This document shows, piece by piece, positions 17,265-25,448 of a stretch of DNA of 57,893 nt. Position 1 is the stretch's first letter. Each line of letters begins with the position of its first letter. The translations under genes and the position numbers were made by a program. Source of the DNA: Dehalococcoidia bacterium (GTDB lineage: Bacteria; Chloroflexota; Dehalococcoidia; GIF9; AB-539-J10). The notes beneath the pieces are model-generated. The model had not been told where the DNA came from. It made no database searches and worked only from the letters and a program-made list of their open reading frames with translations. Where the stretch lies: NCBI GenBank assembly GCA_016933195.1, contig JAFGBN010000055.1, positions 1 to 57,893 of the forward strand. Direction: 5' to 3'.

Positions 17265-20200
17265 CTACTCTCCAAGCAAGTCTTGGCTTGCTTCTGCTTT
17301 CTCAGAAAAGTCAGCTTCCACAATGCCCTTAAAAATTTCTACCAACTTGGGATCAAACTGTTTGCCAGCACCTTTTTCTAACTCTTTCATCACTTCCTCG
17401 TTGCTAAGGGCATCACGGTAAGGGCGAGCAGAGGTCATGGCAGCAAAAGCATCGGCCAAAGTCAGGATGCGAGCCTCCAATGGAATAGCTTCACCTGCAA
17501 GTCCTTCAGGATAACCAGTACCATCCCATCTTTCATGATGGTATAAAATCCCGCTCACGCAGGGAACCAAGTTAGGCACATTCCCAACAATATTCGCTCC
17601 CAATCTAGGATGAGTCTTAATCTGCTCCCATTCTTCAGCATTGAGCTTTGCTTTTTTTCTTAGTATCTTATCAGAAATACTAATCTTGCCAATATCGTGG
17701 AGCAACGCGGCAGTACTTACTCTAGATACCTCGTCAGGCGATAAGCCAATCGCCTCAGCTAAAGCTACAGCATAGATATTAACTCTCTTGGAATGGTCGT
17801 AGGTATAGGCGTCCTTTGCATCCACTGCCGAGGCTAAGGCGTAAACAGCAGATAAACCACTACCTCTAGCATAAGTCCCCGATTCTGGTAATGGCTCAGA
17901 CAAGATTCTAGAGGACAGATAAACCCGATTACCTCCAGTACGCTTGGCATGATAAAGAGCAGTATCGGCTACAGTAACAAGTTCTCCAAACATTATTCCA
18001 TCTGAAGGGTAGCTAGCCAAACCAACGCTACAAGTAACAGCAATTTCTTCTGCCTTCATTTCGCTAGCAATCTGACCCCGAACTCGATCACCCACGATAT
18101 AAGCATCATCCATGGTTGTCTCAGGCAAAATAACGATGAATTCATCACCACCATACCTGAAAGCCTGGTCGGCATTTCTAATAGACCTTCTGATAATTCC
18201 CCCTATCTGGTTGAGAAGTTTGTCACCGGAGGGATGCCCATATATATCGTTATAGGCTTTGAAATTATCCAGGTCAAGCAAAAACAGGGAGAATACACTA
18301 CCATAGCGGGAATGTCGAGTAATCTCCTCTTGAAGCCGTTCTTCAAAATGGCGACGATTAAACAGCCCGGTAAGCTCATCAATACGGCTTCTCTGCTCAG
18401 CCCTAGCGTAGAGCTGGGAATTCTCAATGGGCGTAGCAATCTGCAAAGCCAACTGTTCCAGAAGACGTACTTGCTTGGGATTATAAGCATTGGGTCGGTG
18501 ATTACCCAAAGTTAGACTGCCTATGCTTTCGTCTTTGATAATTAAAGGTAGATAAATAATAGAGCGAACCCCCCATTTTAAGTGATGCTCCCCAGTCCAG
18601 AATCTGCGGTATCGTGCTAAATCATTTTCGTATAAGCTCTTCTTCTCCCGGGACACCCATTCGGTGCCCGTCCCTTTAAGGGGTATCCTCTCTCCTGACT
18701 GCCATGTTGAACCTATGGTACTAGATAAAGCCGGGAAGTACAGCTGGTCTCCCTCAACCAAAGCTATGGTTGCCCAATCAACATCAACAGCTTTCTTTAA
18801 CTCACTAATGAACCCTTCAAATATCTCCTCAACACTAATGCTGGAGGTCACAATTATGGTCAACCTGTTAATAAGGCTCAATTCTTCGCTCTGCTCCCGG
18901 ATTTGCTCATGGAAATATTCTTTCTCCATGCTTGCCGCCACGCGGCTGGCAACAGACTCCAGTAAATCAATATCTTCGACAGTGTAAAGCCCTCCATCTT
19001 GCTTATCAGTCACTGTCCAAATAGCCACAAGTTCGCCTCTATTCATCACGGGAATGAACATCTCCACTCTGGCTGCCTGGATATCCTCTTTCTCCTCCTG
19101 CCAGATGGATTGGAATTCAGGAAAGATGCCCAGATTTCTTTCAGGTAATATGGTGTTTTCCCGCTTCAGCCAGGTCACAACAGGGCTATCGCGTCTCAAA
19201 TTCAAGTTCATCATAGGGTTATCCTCTACAGGCGGGTAGGCAAATCGAGCAGCAAAATCTCCCACTTCAGCCTGGGGCAAAAGCAGACAGGCTCTCCGAC
19301 TGCCAACAGATTGAGATAGCAATGATATGAGATGGCTACCAAACTGTTCCAGAGAGGTGACATCATGTATTTGGCTGACAAAACTGGACAACTCTCTGCG
19401 ATAGTTGTATTTCTCTCCAGCAAAAGCTTGCTCCACTTTCTCCTGCAAGGTTGCGCGTACTCTATGAACAAAAATCACCACAATTGGAATTCCAATACCA
19501 CAGACTACACCTAGAGTGGTAAGGTCAGGGCTGAAGCCAAAGACCAGATGAATGAGCAAAAGAAGCAATCCCAAGGCAACAAAACCACCGCCATACATGC
19601 CCAGATACATCAGCGCTCGACGCAAAACAACCCTCATATCCAGTAGGCGATGTGCCACTACGGCATAGATTAAGATACAAGCCACGATAAAATTGCCAAT
19701 ATGGCCTACAGGATACTCCCCTCCCCTTGGAGCAAAAGACCCAAAGGTAAAAATTATTAAGATCCCAGTGGCGGTAATCACATAAACGATTACATTCCGC
19801 TCCATCAAGTCAGGTGAGATTCTCAGCCTTCGCACCAGATAATATATGTCCCTGCCACCCAGAGTAATCACCATGAGGAAAGCTATGGCAAAAAGCCAGA
19901 TACCATAGTCAACATCGATGCCGCGGGCAGTGATCTCGATGCCCCCAGGGATGTAGCCCAGTAACGCCAAGCCTATGGTGCTTGCCAAAAAGGCATAAGC
20001 AGCTGGTATTTTGACAGGGTCAGGCTGATAGAAAGAACGGAGAAAGTAGTGGAATTGAATTACCGTCCATATTGCAAGGCAAACAACAACCTTAACCAGA
20101 AGGAGTTTATACGGCATAAAGAAATCGCTACGGCCAAAGGTGTCGCTTAAACTCCAAAGGAATGCGGGAAGCAGAAAAAATAGGAAAATCTTTTGCTCTC

Positions 20201-20348
20201 TCTGCCATGGTCGATTAAGCAGCAAAAGGACAAACAGAGGGATGTAAACAATGCTGGCAGTTAAAGGAATTAAGGTATGAATATTCATATATTCGCTATT
20301 ATTGGCATAAATTTGGAAGTTGTCAATAAGGAGTGAAGTAATTCTCAA
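17265..20348 (-). CDS. Membrane GAF-GGDEF-HD-GYP cyclic-di-GMP protein
   Basis: The 1027-residue protein begins with seven or eight hydrophobic segments (about residues 20-300), followed by two GAF-like regions (about 330-480 and 510-655), a GGDEF domain starting RIDELTGLFNRRHF with an intact YGGDEF active site, and an HD-GYP domain with HDIGK, HHERWDGTGYPEG and DAFAAMTS. GGDEF domains make c-di-GMP and HD-GYP domains degrade it, so one polypeptide has both activities on paper. The start is a TTG; an ATG 20 codons later is possible. It is the only c-di-GMP gene here. The two activities are probably gated by the membrane or GAF sensors. Confidence 0.9.
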   Translation of the reverse strand: MRITSLLIDNFQIYANNSEYMNIHTLIPLTASIVYIPLFVLLLLNRPWQREQKIFLFFLLPAFLWSLSDTFGRSDFFMPYKLLLVKVVVCLAIWTVIQFHYFLRSFYQPDPVKIPAAYAFLASTIGLALLGYIPGGIEITARGIDVDYGIWLFAIAFLMVITLGGRDIYYLVRRLRISPDLMERNVIVYVITATGILIIFTFGSFAPRGGEYPVGHIGNFIVACILIYAVVAHRLLDMRVVLRRALMYLGMYGGGFVALGLLLLLIHLVFGFSPDLTTLGVVCGIGIPIVVIFVHRVRATLQEKVEQAFAGEKYNYRRELSSFVSQIHDVTSLEQFGSHLISLLSQSVGSRRACLLLPQAEVGDFAARFAYPPVEDNPMMNLNLRRDSPVVTWLKRENTILPERNLGIFPEFQSIWQEEKEDIQAARVEMFIPVMNRGELVAIWTVTDKQDGGLYTVEDIDLLESVASRVAASMEKEYFHEQIREQSEELSLINRLTIIVTSSISVEEIFEGFISELKKAVDVDWATIALVEGDQLYFPALSSTIGSTWQSGERIPLKGTGTEWVSREKKSLYENDLARYRRFWTGEHHLKWGVRSIIYLPLIIKDESIGSLTLGNHRPNAYNPKQVRLLEQLALQIATPIENSQLYARAEQRSRIDELTGLFNRRHFEERLQEEITRHSRYGSVFSLFLLDLDNFKAYNDIYGHPSGDKLLNQIGGIIRRSIRNADQAFRYGGDEFIVILPETTMDDAYIVGDRVRGQIASEMKAEEIAVTCSVGLASYPSDGIMFGELVTVADTALYHAKRTGGNRVYLSSRILSEPLPESGTYARGSGLSAVYALASAVDAKDAYTYDHSKRVNIYAVALAEAIGLSPDEVSRVSTAALLHDIGKISISDKILRKKAKLNAEEWEQIKTHPRLGANIVGNVPNLVPCVSGILYHHERWDGTGYPEGLAGEAIPLEARILTLADAFAAMTSARPYRDALSNEEVMKELEKGAGKQFDPKLVEIFKGIVEADFSEKAEASQDLLGE

Positions 20349-20387
20349 AAGTGCCCTTCGACATTATGAAGAGTGTCACTTTCCCAT

Positions 20388-20425
20388 GCCATTGCGAGAC
20401 ACCATGGTGCCGAAGCAATCCGCGG
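20388..20425. repeat. Interspersed palindromic repeat copy
   Basis: CCATTGCGAGACACCATGGTGCCGAAGCAATCC is a clear copy of the window's CATTGCGAG...GAAGCAATC element, with an internal CACCATGGTG palindrome. It lies in the 187-base gap between the c-di-GMP protein and the GH3 gene. Confidence 0.65.
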
Positions 20426-20486
20426 TAGACGTTTGAACAGTATTGTCTCACTGCCCTACAATCGGCAGCGAGGCGCCAATAGCAAA

Positions 20487-20512
20487 GGGGGCAGGCCATT
20501 TTGCCCGCCCCC
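20487..20512 (-). terminator. Probable hairpin terminator downstream of the GH3 gene
   Basis: GGGGGCAGGC (20487-20496) pairs with GCCCGCCCCC (20503-20512), nine of ten positions, around a 6-base loop. Read on the minus strand it lies about 24 bases beyond the GH3 stop and is followed by a short TTTGCTATT tail. The stem is very strong but the U-tract is poor. Confidence 0.5.
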
Positions 20513-20535
20513 TATTTGCCCAAGGTATACTATAT

Positions 20536-22206
20536 CTAGCGGCTAGGCACACGCTCGGTTTCGCTTGCCGGCATAGCCTCCACCACAACTTTGGGAGCTC
20601 CCAGCAACGAAAGCACTTCATCTGAGGGATTAATATGTGGCGGCTTCAGATGACCTAAATCAGCACCCTCAGCCTCTCGCTGAGAGATATAACTGGAAAA
20701 GGCACCTTGGGGAAGCAAAGTGACTTTTATCGGCTTCAGGTCCAGCACAGTCTCAAGATCACCAACAAGTGGATAGGGATTATAATTATAGACCTTCTCC
20801 AATTTTCTAAACTCTTCTCGAACAGATGCTGCAGCACTCTCTTCTTTTACGATGTAGTCATTTTGGGTCTCTATATAGATATGCAGTGTCGGGTTGTCAT
20901 CAAGCGTTTCCTTACGCACTGTCCAGTCCACATAGGGAATTCCAGTGTTTTCAATCGCTTCCCAGACCAATCTCTCAGTGATATAACCGAGACCGGTGAC
21001 AATAATAAGATCATCCGCCCGGCTATAAAACACCATCTGAGGTATATCAATATCTAGCTCCTCATTTTGAAGTGAAGTCACTTTGACCATATCGCCAACT
21101 CTAAATCTGGTCAAAATGCCCCCATGGAAATTGGTGATTACTATCTCGTAGTTCTCACCAGCTTTCACCTCATCCAGCAACACGGTTTTGGGTTGATAGG
21201 AATGGTCCAGTTGCCACTTAAACCGCTCTCTCTCTGGAATGAACTCGAAGAAGTTGAGACTGGGGATGAAAGTCATACCTTCATAGTCCCAAGTCTGCGT
21301 GGCATAAATACCACCTTCGGCGCCACCATATACCTCCAGAGGACTCCTCCCCCACAATTCTTCAACTCTCTTCCTGAAGATGGCGCTGTCTGTGCCACCA
21401 CCCACAATCCCCTTAACATTCCACAAGTCTTTAGGCAGCATGGAGCGATGCGCTCGCTTGCTCTTCACTAACCCCTTAACTATACGAATTAGAGCCCGAG
21501 GATGCTTTAGCAAGGGACGGATATTCATGTTTCCCGATTGTTGCTTGAGCTGCTCTCCCACGGCAACGAGGACAGAGGCTAAACCACCAAAACCATCAAG
21601 CCCTCGATATAGCGATTGTTCAAAGCCCGCTTTTATTCTCTCCGTGAAGGATAGCTCCGTGGCCCCAGAGGGCAAGAAATCACACCCGAGGGCTCGTTGA
21701 ACAAACTCACCAATGACGCCTGAGGCATAAGGCCGCGGACCCATGGTAAACAGGACTTGCAAAGGCTCTTTTACCTTGGAAACGTCACCACGCCCATTGC
21801 AAAGGGCAAGGATAACGATACCCCCACAGACTTTTTCGAATTCTGAGGCAAAACTGTCTGACATGGGCACCCATTTAACATCGTATCTGCCAGTGTAGCC
21901 TGAAGAATGTACCCACATAGCTGTCTTTGCTGGCAACCCGTCCTCCCTTTGCTCTACGAGTTCAGGGAGGTAATCAGCATAGGTAGTTAATGGCACCAGT
22001 TCCCTGAATTCCTCTAATGTTTTAGGTATAACCCCACCTAACACCCTTTTACCCAGTTCACAATTTTTCAATAGCCCAATCTGCTCCAGAAGCAGCCGTT
22101 TCTGGATAGTCATAAATTGCTCCAACCTGAGGCCAGTAAAGCCACAGCACATTTGCCATAGCTCTTCCTTCCTTCCCTGCCGTAGTAAATCAATCGGCCT
22201 TATCAT
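20536..22206 (-). CDS. GH3-family acyl-adenylate-forming protein
   Basis: The protein matches the GH3 fold first known from auxin-responsive plant enzymes; family members adenylate a carboxylic acid and usually conjugate it to an amino acid or thiol. The phosphate-binding segment reads VHSSGYTGRYDVKWVPM (usual TSGTSGGKxKxIP), with EVYGGAEGGIYATQ as the adenine-binding block and TRFRVGDMV near residue 370. Substrate in bacteria is unknown. On the minus strand, GGAGGT lies seven bases before ATG 22206, so this start is preferred over ATG 22236, giving 556 residues. A different adenylate-forming family, PaaK-like, occurs at 56-57.7 kb. Confidence 0.8.
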   Translation of the reverse strand: MIRPIDLLRQGRKEELWQMCCGFTGLRLEQFMTIQKRLLLEQIGLLKNCELGKRVLGGVIPKTLEEFRELVPLTTYADYLPELVEQREDGLPAKTAMWVHSSGYTGRYDVKWVPMSDSFASEFEKVCGGIVILALCNGRGDVSKVKEPLQVLFTMGPRPYASGVIGEFVQRALGCDFLPSGATELSFTERIKAGFEQSLYRGLDGFGGLASVLVAVGEQLKQQSGNMNIRPLLKHPRALIRIVKGLVKSKRAHRSMLPKDLWNVKGIVGGGTDSAIFRKRVEELWGRSPLEVYGGAEGGIYATQTWDYEGMTFIPSLNFFEFIPERERFKWQLDHSYQPKTVLLDEVKAGENYEIVITNFHGGILTRFRVGDMVKVTSLQNEELDIDIPQMVFYSRADDLIIVTGLGYITERLVWEAIENTGIPYVDWTVRKETLDDNPTLHIYIETQNDYIVKEESAAASVREEFRKLEKVYNYNPYPLVGDLETVLDLKPIKVTLLPQGAFSSYISQREAEGADLGHLKPPHINPSDEVLSLLGAPKVVVEAMPASETERVPSR

Positions 22207-22233
22207 ATGTAGCACCTCCATCACCCTCTTTGA

Positions 22234-22296
22234 CATTGTGAGATACTATTTAGCGGTGCAGCAACCTCAGGGGTTGCCATAGATTCACTCACAATG
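22234..22296. repeat. Nested inverted repeat between GH3 gene and RHH gene
   Basis: CATTGTGAG (22234-22242) is matched by CTCACAATG (22288-22296), and inside it GCAACC (22261-22266) is matched by GGTTGC (22272-22277). The outer arms are the ends of the window's CATTGYGAG element. The remaining gap up to 22434 shows no gene. Confidence 0.55.
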
Positions 22297-22434
22297 ACAG
22301 CAGAGGGAATTCATTAGTACAAAGATACTATGGCAGGCCTTGATTTGATTGGGAAGTGATTATGTTCTAGAAGATAGTTCTATTTGAATGTGTAAAAAAC
22401 ACGGTTTAGAGAGAATGGTGAGGATAAAGAGGTT

Positions 22435-22755
22435 TTAGGAGTTCTTTCCCTTGTGGGAACTACCCAGAGCTTGCAACCTTTGAGTCAACTGCTCGAATTC
22501 TTTATCCTCAGGTTGCTTACCTAGCTCCAACCCATAGCTGATAAAGAATTCCAGAAAACTACGTAACAGCTCCTTGGTTCCTTCTTGAAACTGGTGAAAC
22601 TCCTCTCGGGTTACGCCGTTATGCTTCTTGCTTTCCTCTTTTAACTGGCTCTCAATAAGAAAGTTGATCAACTCAGAACGGCTCATATCACCACGGTTGT
22701 CGTCTATCCTTTTCACCAGCTCAGCGTCCACTATAAACATTCTTTTCTCAGACAT
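22435..22755 (-). CDS. Small ribbon-helix-helix-like protein
   Basis: The N-terminus RMFIVDAELVKRIDD followed by MSRSELINFLIESQL has the strand-helix-helix pattern of ribbon-helix-helix DNA-binding proteins. The remaining 55 residues are helical and charged. Such proteins act as dimeric repressors or as antitoxins, but no toxin gene is adjacent. GGTAGGAG seven or eight bases before ATG supports the start. It lies downstream of the winged-helix gene in the same orientation, so the two may form one regulatory unit. Confidence 0.6.
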   Translation of the reverse strand: MSEKRMFIVDAELVKRIDDNRGDMSRSELINFLIESQLKEESKKHNGVTREEFHQFQEGTKELLRSFLEFFISYGLELGKQPEDKEFEQLTQRLQALGSSHKGKNS

Positions 22756-22860
22756 ACAACGCTCCTACCATATAACAATACTCCTTACACTTTATTACCT
22801 TCAACAGGGGGAACCTTTGCAACTCTTTCAGGCGCCCCCTTGATAGCCCATAAAGCTCGA

Positions 22861-23148
22861 CTAAGCCCCATTGCCATTCCCATTGCCATTTTGGAAACCA
22901 AGCACTTCTATTATACTATCTATATTTCTAAGCAACCCTCGCCCTTCTTCAGTTACATGGTAGGTGACTACAGGATTACCCACCTCCACTTTGTTAATAA
23001 GCTCATGGCTTAAAAGGAAGGCGAGATATTTCTGTATTTGGCTGTAGCTCATATTGACGCTATACATAATCTCTGTCTTGCCAGCGCCATTTTCACCAAC
23101 CCTTAACATGTCAGCTATTATTTCGATATTAGATCGACGCCGATTCAT
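22861..23148 (-). CDS. Archaeal-style winged-helix DNA-binding protein
   Basis: The protein reads RRSNIEIIADMLRVGENGAGKTEIMYSVNMSYSQ..., matching the small winged-helix proteins common in archaea and Dehalococcoidia, with recognition helix around SYSQIQKYLAFLLS and a beta wing near VTYHVTEEGR. It ends in an Asn-Gly repeat tail (GNGNGNG). ATG 23148 is chosen because GAGG lies eight bases upstream; GTG 23154 would leave only three. A good sigma-70-type promoter is found just upstream. Target genes are unknown; the small RHH gene 105 bases further on is the obvious neighbour. Confidence 0.75.
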   Translation of the reverse strand: MNRRRSNIEIIADMLRVGENGAGKTEIMYSVNMSYSQIQKYLAFLLSHELINKVEVGNPVVTYHVTEEGRGLLRNIDSIIEVLGFQNGNGNGNGA

Positions 23149-23188
23149 TGTCACAGCCTCTACATCCTATTACTATCGTCCTATTACC

Positions 23189-23217
23189 ATTTTACTAAGC
23201 ATTATACATCCTGTCAA
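23189..23217 (-). promoter_or_regulatory. Sigma-70-type promoter of the winged-helix gene
   Basis: On the minus strand TTGACA (complement of 23212-23217) is separated by exactly 17 bases from TAAAAT (complement of 23189-23194). Predicted transcription start is near 23182, leaving a leader of about 34 bases with a GAGG ribosome-binding site. Confidence 0.65.
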
Positions 23218-23232
23218 TGGTAGTTCTGTTGA

Positions 23233-24223
23233 TGTTCTACACTGTTTTGTGTGAAGAATGTTCAAAAGGTGTTGTAGAGGAGATGGTGGTTTATTGAAAG
23301 ACACTTGCTATTATCTGTAGCCTAAGATCAGGAAGCACTTCATCAGGCGGTGAGGAGGACAGCGCAGCAGGAGGCGGTTGAAGAAGAGTCGGTAAGAAGG
23401 TGTGTTGCTAAAGAGGGTGCAAGAAGGCGAGAAGTTAGGGAGTTGAAGCAAACACCCGAGTTCATAAGTACAGAGGAATTATCAGTGAAGTGGCGGCGTC
23501 TATATCACACAGCGATTTACAACCTGGTAGGGAGAGAAGTAATGGAGGTAGTAGGAGAAACACGGGCAACAAAGAGTGATAAGGTATCAGGGATAAGCTT
23601 GCAGAGCCGCAGAGAGTCAAGGGAGTGGCGGTAGATATACATGAACCCTTCCGTCAGGCAATTCAGATATGCTTGCCCCATACCAAGGTAGTAGCAGATA
23701 AGTTCCACCCTATCAGACGTATCAACGGTGCTCTGGACAAAGTGAGAAGCACGCTCCATGAAGAGCACAGGAAGAAGACGAGAAATCTATTCAAGAGCAG
23801 ATATGCCTTTCTCAAAAGAGTTGAGAGCCTTGTTGGTTGAGAGAAAGAAAGGCTAAATCAGCTATTCTACCGTTACCCTGAGCTAAAGAAGGCCTGGATA
23901 TTCAACGAGAGCTTCAGTAATGATACAAGAAAACAGACAGAAGCAAGGCTGAGGAAATGCTGGAGCTATGGCAGGGAAAAATAGCGAGGACTCCCTATAT
24001 GAGTTCAAGGAGCTCCTCCATATGTTTGCTAATTGGAGAGAATAAACACTGAATTATTTTGCTTACCGCATAATCAATGGATTTGTGGAGGGCAAGAACA
24101 ACAGAATCAAAACTGTCAAGGGGATGGCTTACGGCCACCGTAACATGGATAACTTCCAAATAAGGATATTGGTAACTAACCTGGGCTATGGAACCGCAGT
24201 TTCACACTTATTGGCGTAGAACC
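23233..24223 (+). mobile_element. Decayed ISL3-family insertion sequence
   Basis: The right end GTTTCACACTTATTGGCGTAGAACC (reverse: GGTTCTACGCC...GTGTGAA) has a matching left end TGTTCTACACTGTTTTGTGTGAA at 23233-23255, sharing GTTCTAC-8 bases-GTGTGAA. Between them lie about 990 bases with fragments of an ISL3 transposase. A full ISL3 element is normally longer, so internal deletion is likely. The same right end is found at 15.1 kb. Confidence 0.65.
23350..24219 (+). pseudogene. Disrupted ISL3 transposase
   Basis: Pieces of one ISL3 DDE transposase appear in different frames. The best is AVDIHEPFRQAIQICLP then VVADKFHPIRRINGALDKVR near 23625-23790, the DDE-core region of the family. Then NQLFYRYPELKKAW follows, and finally FVEGKNNRIKTVKGMAYGHR with a stop at 24219. 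In-frame stops (for example after ESLVG at about 23840) and frameshifts separate the parts, so no active enzyme can be made. Confidence 0.8.
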
Positions 24224-24265
24224 TAGATTTTTGACTACTGGGAATCTTCCTGTGGATGGCTTAGA

Positions 24266-24976
24266 ATGCCGAAAGTTAACATAGAAAGAGAGGTTCTTAC
24301 TAAAAAAAGCTATATCCCTTTGGTTGAACTCAAAAACAACCCTAGAGATTACATAACCCTACACGTAAAACCTCCCCCATTTCCCCATCACGTAGATGAG
24401 CTATTACTCGAGCCTGAATACAACATATATGCTGATGAAATTAAAAGAGTGGTCAATATCAAAACTGTGGTTCAAGAAACTGAAAAATATAACACTGGGG
24501 CAGCTATATTTTGGCAAGAGAATGGGAATAAACATATAGCATTACCACCATTTCCCATTATTGAAAACAAGGTTTCGCGTGGTGAACTCGCTCCTTCGCT
24601 TCACATAGAAGCGAAGGAGCGAGAATATGTTGTAGGAATCATACTGGTAGCATGGAGTTCATACTCCATAGGAATTCTCCAAGGTGATGACCTGGCAGAA
24701 TCAAAAACAGGCACGGAGTATATTCATAAGAAGCACAGGAAGAGGGGGAGAAGCGAAAGAAGATTTGCCCGCTGGGCTGAAAAGCAAGAAAGAGACTTTC
24801 TAAAAAAAGTTAGCAGTAGAATTGAAGAGAGGTTTAAAAACTACACCATAGACCCTATCTTCTTCGAGAGGAACAGGCTGGGCCACAAGCCATTACTACA
24901 GAAATGTACATACCTCAACCTGAAGACATATAAAACCCCTAAAAGAATTTTGAATATAAAGTATACCAGCACTTAA
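24266..24976 (+). CDS. eRF1/Vms1-like (VLRF-type) protein with altered GGQ loop
   Basis: Residues 120-190 contain VVGIILVAWSSYSIGIL followed by KTGTEYIHKKHRKRGRSERRFARWAEK and a long helix (QERDFLKKVSSRIEERF). This follows domain 2 of eRF1-type factors, where the loop normally reads KGGQSxRRFER. Proteins of the Vms1/VLRF group release peptides from stalled ribosomes using this loop. Here the GGQ position is R-G-R, so the catalytic Gln is absent. Either hydrolysis has been lost, as in Dom34/Pelota, or another residue is used. I do not recognise the first 100 residues. A 16-bp palindrome lies inside the gene. The assignment rests on motif pattern only. Confidence 0.5.
   Translation: MPKVNIEREVLTKKSYIPLVELKNNPRDYITLHVKPPPFPHHVDELLLEPEYNIYADEIKRVVNIKTVVQETEKYNTGAAIFWQENGNKHIALPPFPIIENKVSRGELAPSLHIEAKEREYVVGIILVAWSSYSIGILQGDDLAESKTGTEYIHKKHRKRGRSERRFARWAEKQERDFLKKVSSRIEERFKNYTIDPIFFERNRLGHKPLLQKCTYLNLKTYKTPKRILNIKYTST
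24587..24623. repeat. Perfect 16-bp inverted repeat inside the eRF1-like gene
   Basis: CTCGCTCCTTCGCTTC at 24587-24602 is exactly complementary to GAAGCGAAGGAGCGAG at 24608-24623 across a 5-base loop. It lies fully within coding sequence and is translated as part of ELAPSLHIEAKERE. The GGAGCGAAGG-type wording resembles the interspersed repeats of this window. Confidence 0.85.
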
Positions 24977-25162
24977 GCCCTAAACTAAACCTTAGCTTAG
25001 AAGAAATAACAAAACCCCTACTCCTTGTCTTCTAAAGCTAAGACCAAGATAGACATGGTCCTGGTTTAAGCAAAACAGGTTGTCTTAAACAATTAAAACG
25101 AATAGAAGCAACACAATATTAAATTTTGATTCCTCTAGATAATTGGAAAAGGCTACAAATAT

Positions 25163-25306
25163 CTAAGCTTTCCCTATTCTGAACATCTTCGTACCACAAA
25201 CAGGGCAAACACCTTGTAACGCTGGTCTTCCATTCTTGAGTGTAACTGGCTTTGGGTTTCTAATCTCCCTCTTTTGCCTGCACTTCATACAATAAGCTGT
25301 TGCCAT
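25163..25306 (-). CDS. DUF5679 small zinc-ribbon protein
   Basis: A 47-codon gene reads MATAYCMKCRQKREIRNPKP, then VTLKNGRPALQGVCPVCGTK and ends MFRIGKA. Two CxxC pairs form a zinc ribbon, and the wording KNGRPALQGxCPVCGTKxFRIGKA is that of the DUF5679 family, common in Chloroflexota and related genomes. AGGAGGTATC directly before the ATG gives an excellent start. The function is unknown; nucleic-acid or ribosome association is only a guess. The 186 bases between it and the eRF1-like gene hold nothing else recognisable. Confidence 0.85.
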   Translation of the reverse strand: MATAYCMKCRQKREIRNPKPVTLKNGRPALQGVCPVCGTKMFRIGKA

Positions 25307-25406
25307 GATACCTCCTACCCTGATTTATTTCTTATATTGTTACTACACGAATGAAACTTTGTCAATAGTTTTTGGTCTCATAATTCATTTTTCCATCCTT
25401 TTGATA

Positions 25407-25415
25407 TGCTATAAT
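25407..25415 (+). promoter_or_regulatory. Extended -10 promoter of the PEP synthase gene
   Basis: TGCTATAAT matches an extended -10 (TGnTATAAT). No good -35 is seen, as is common with extended -10 promoters. The predicted start near 25422 leaves a 27-base leader with AGGAGG before the TTG start codon. Confidence 0.55.
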
Positions 25416-25448
25416 TAGACTTGATTATTTACATACAGGAGGCAACAA

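Noticed and set aside
22795-22846. Terminator after the winged-helix gene
   Set aside because: AGGGGG and CCCCCT can pair, but the stem is interrupted, the loop is long and there is no U-tract.
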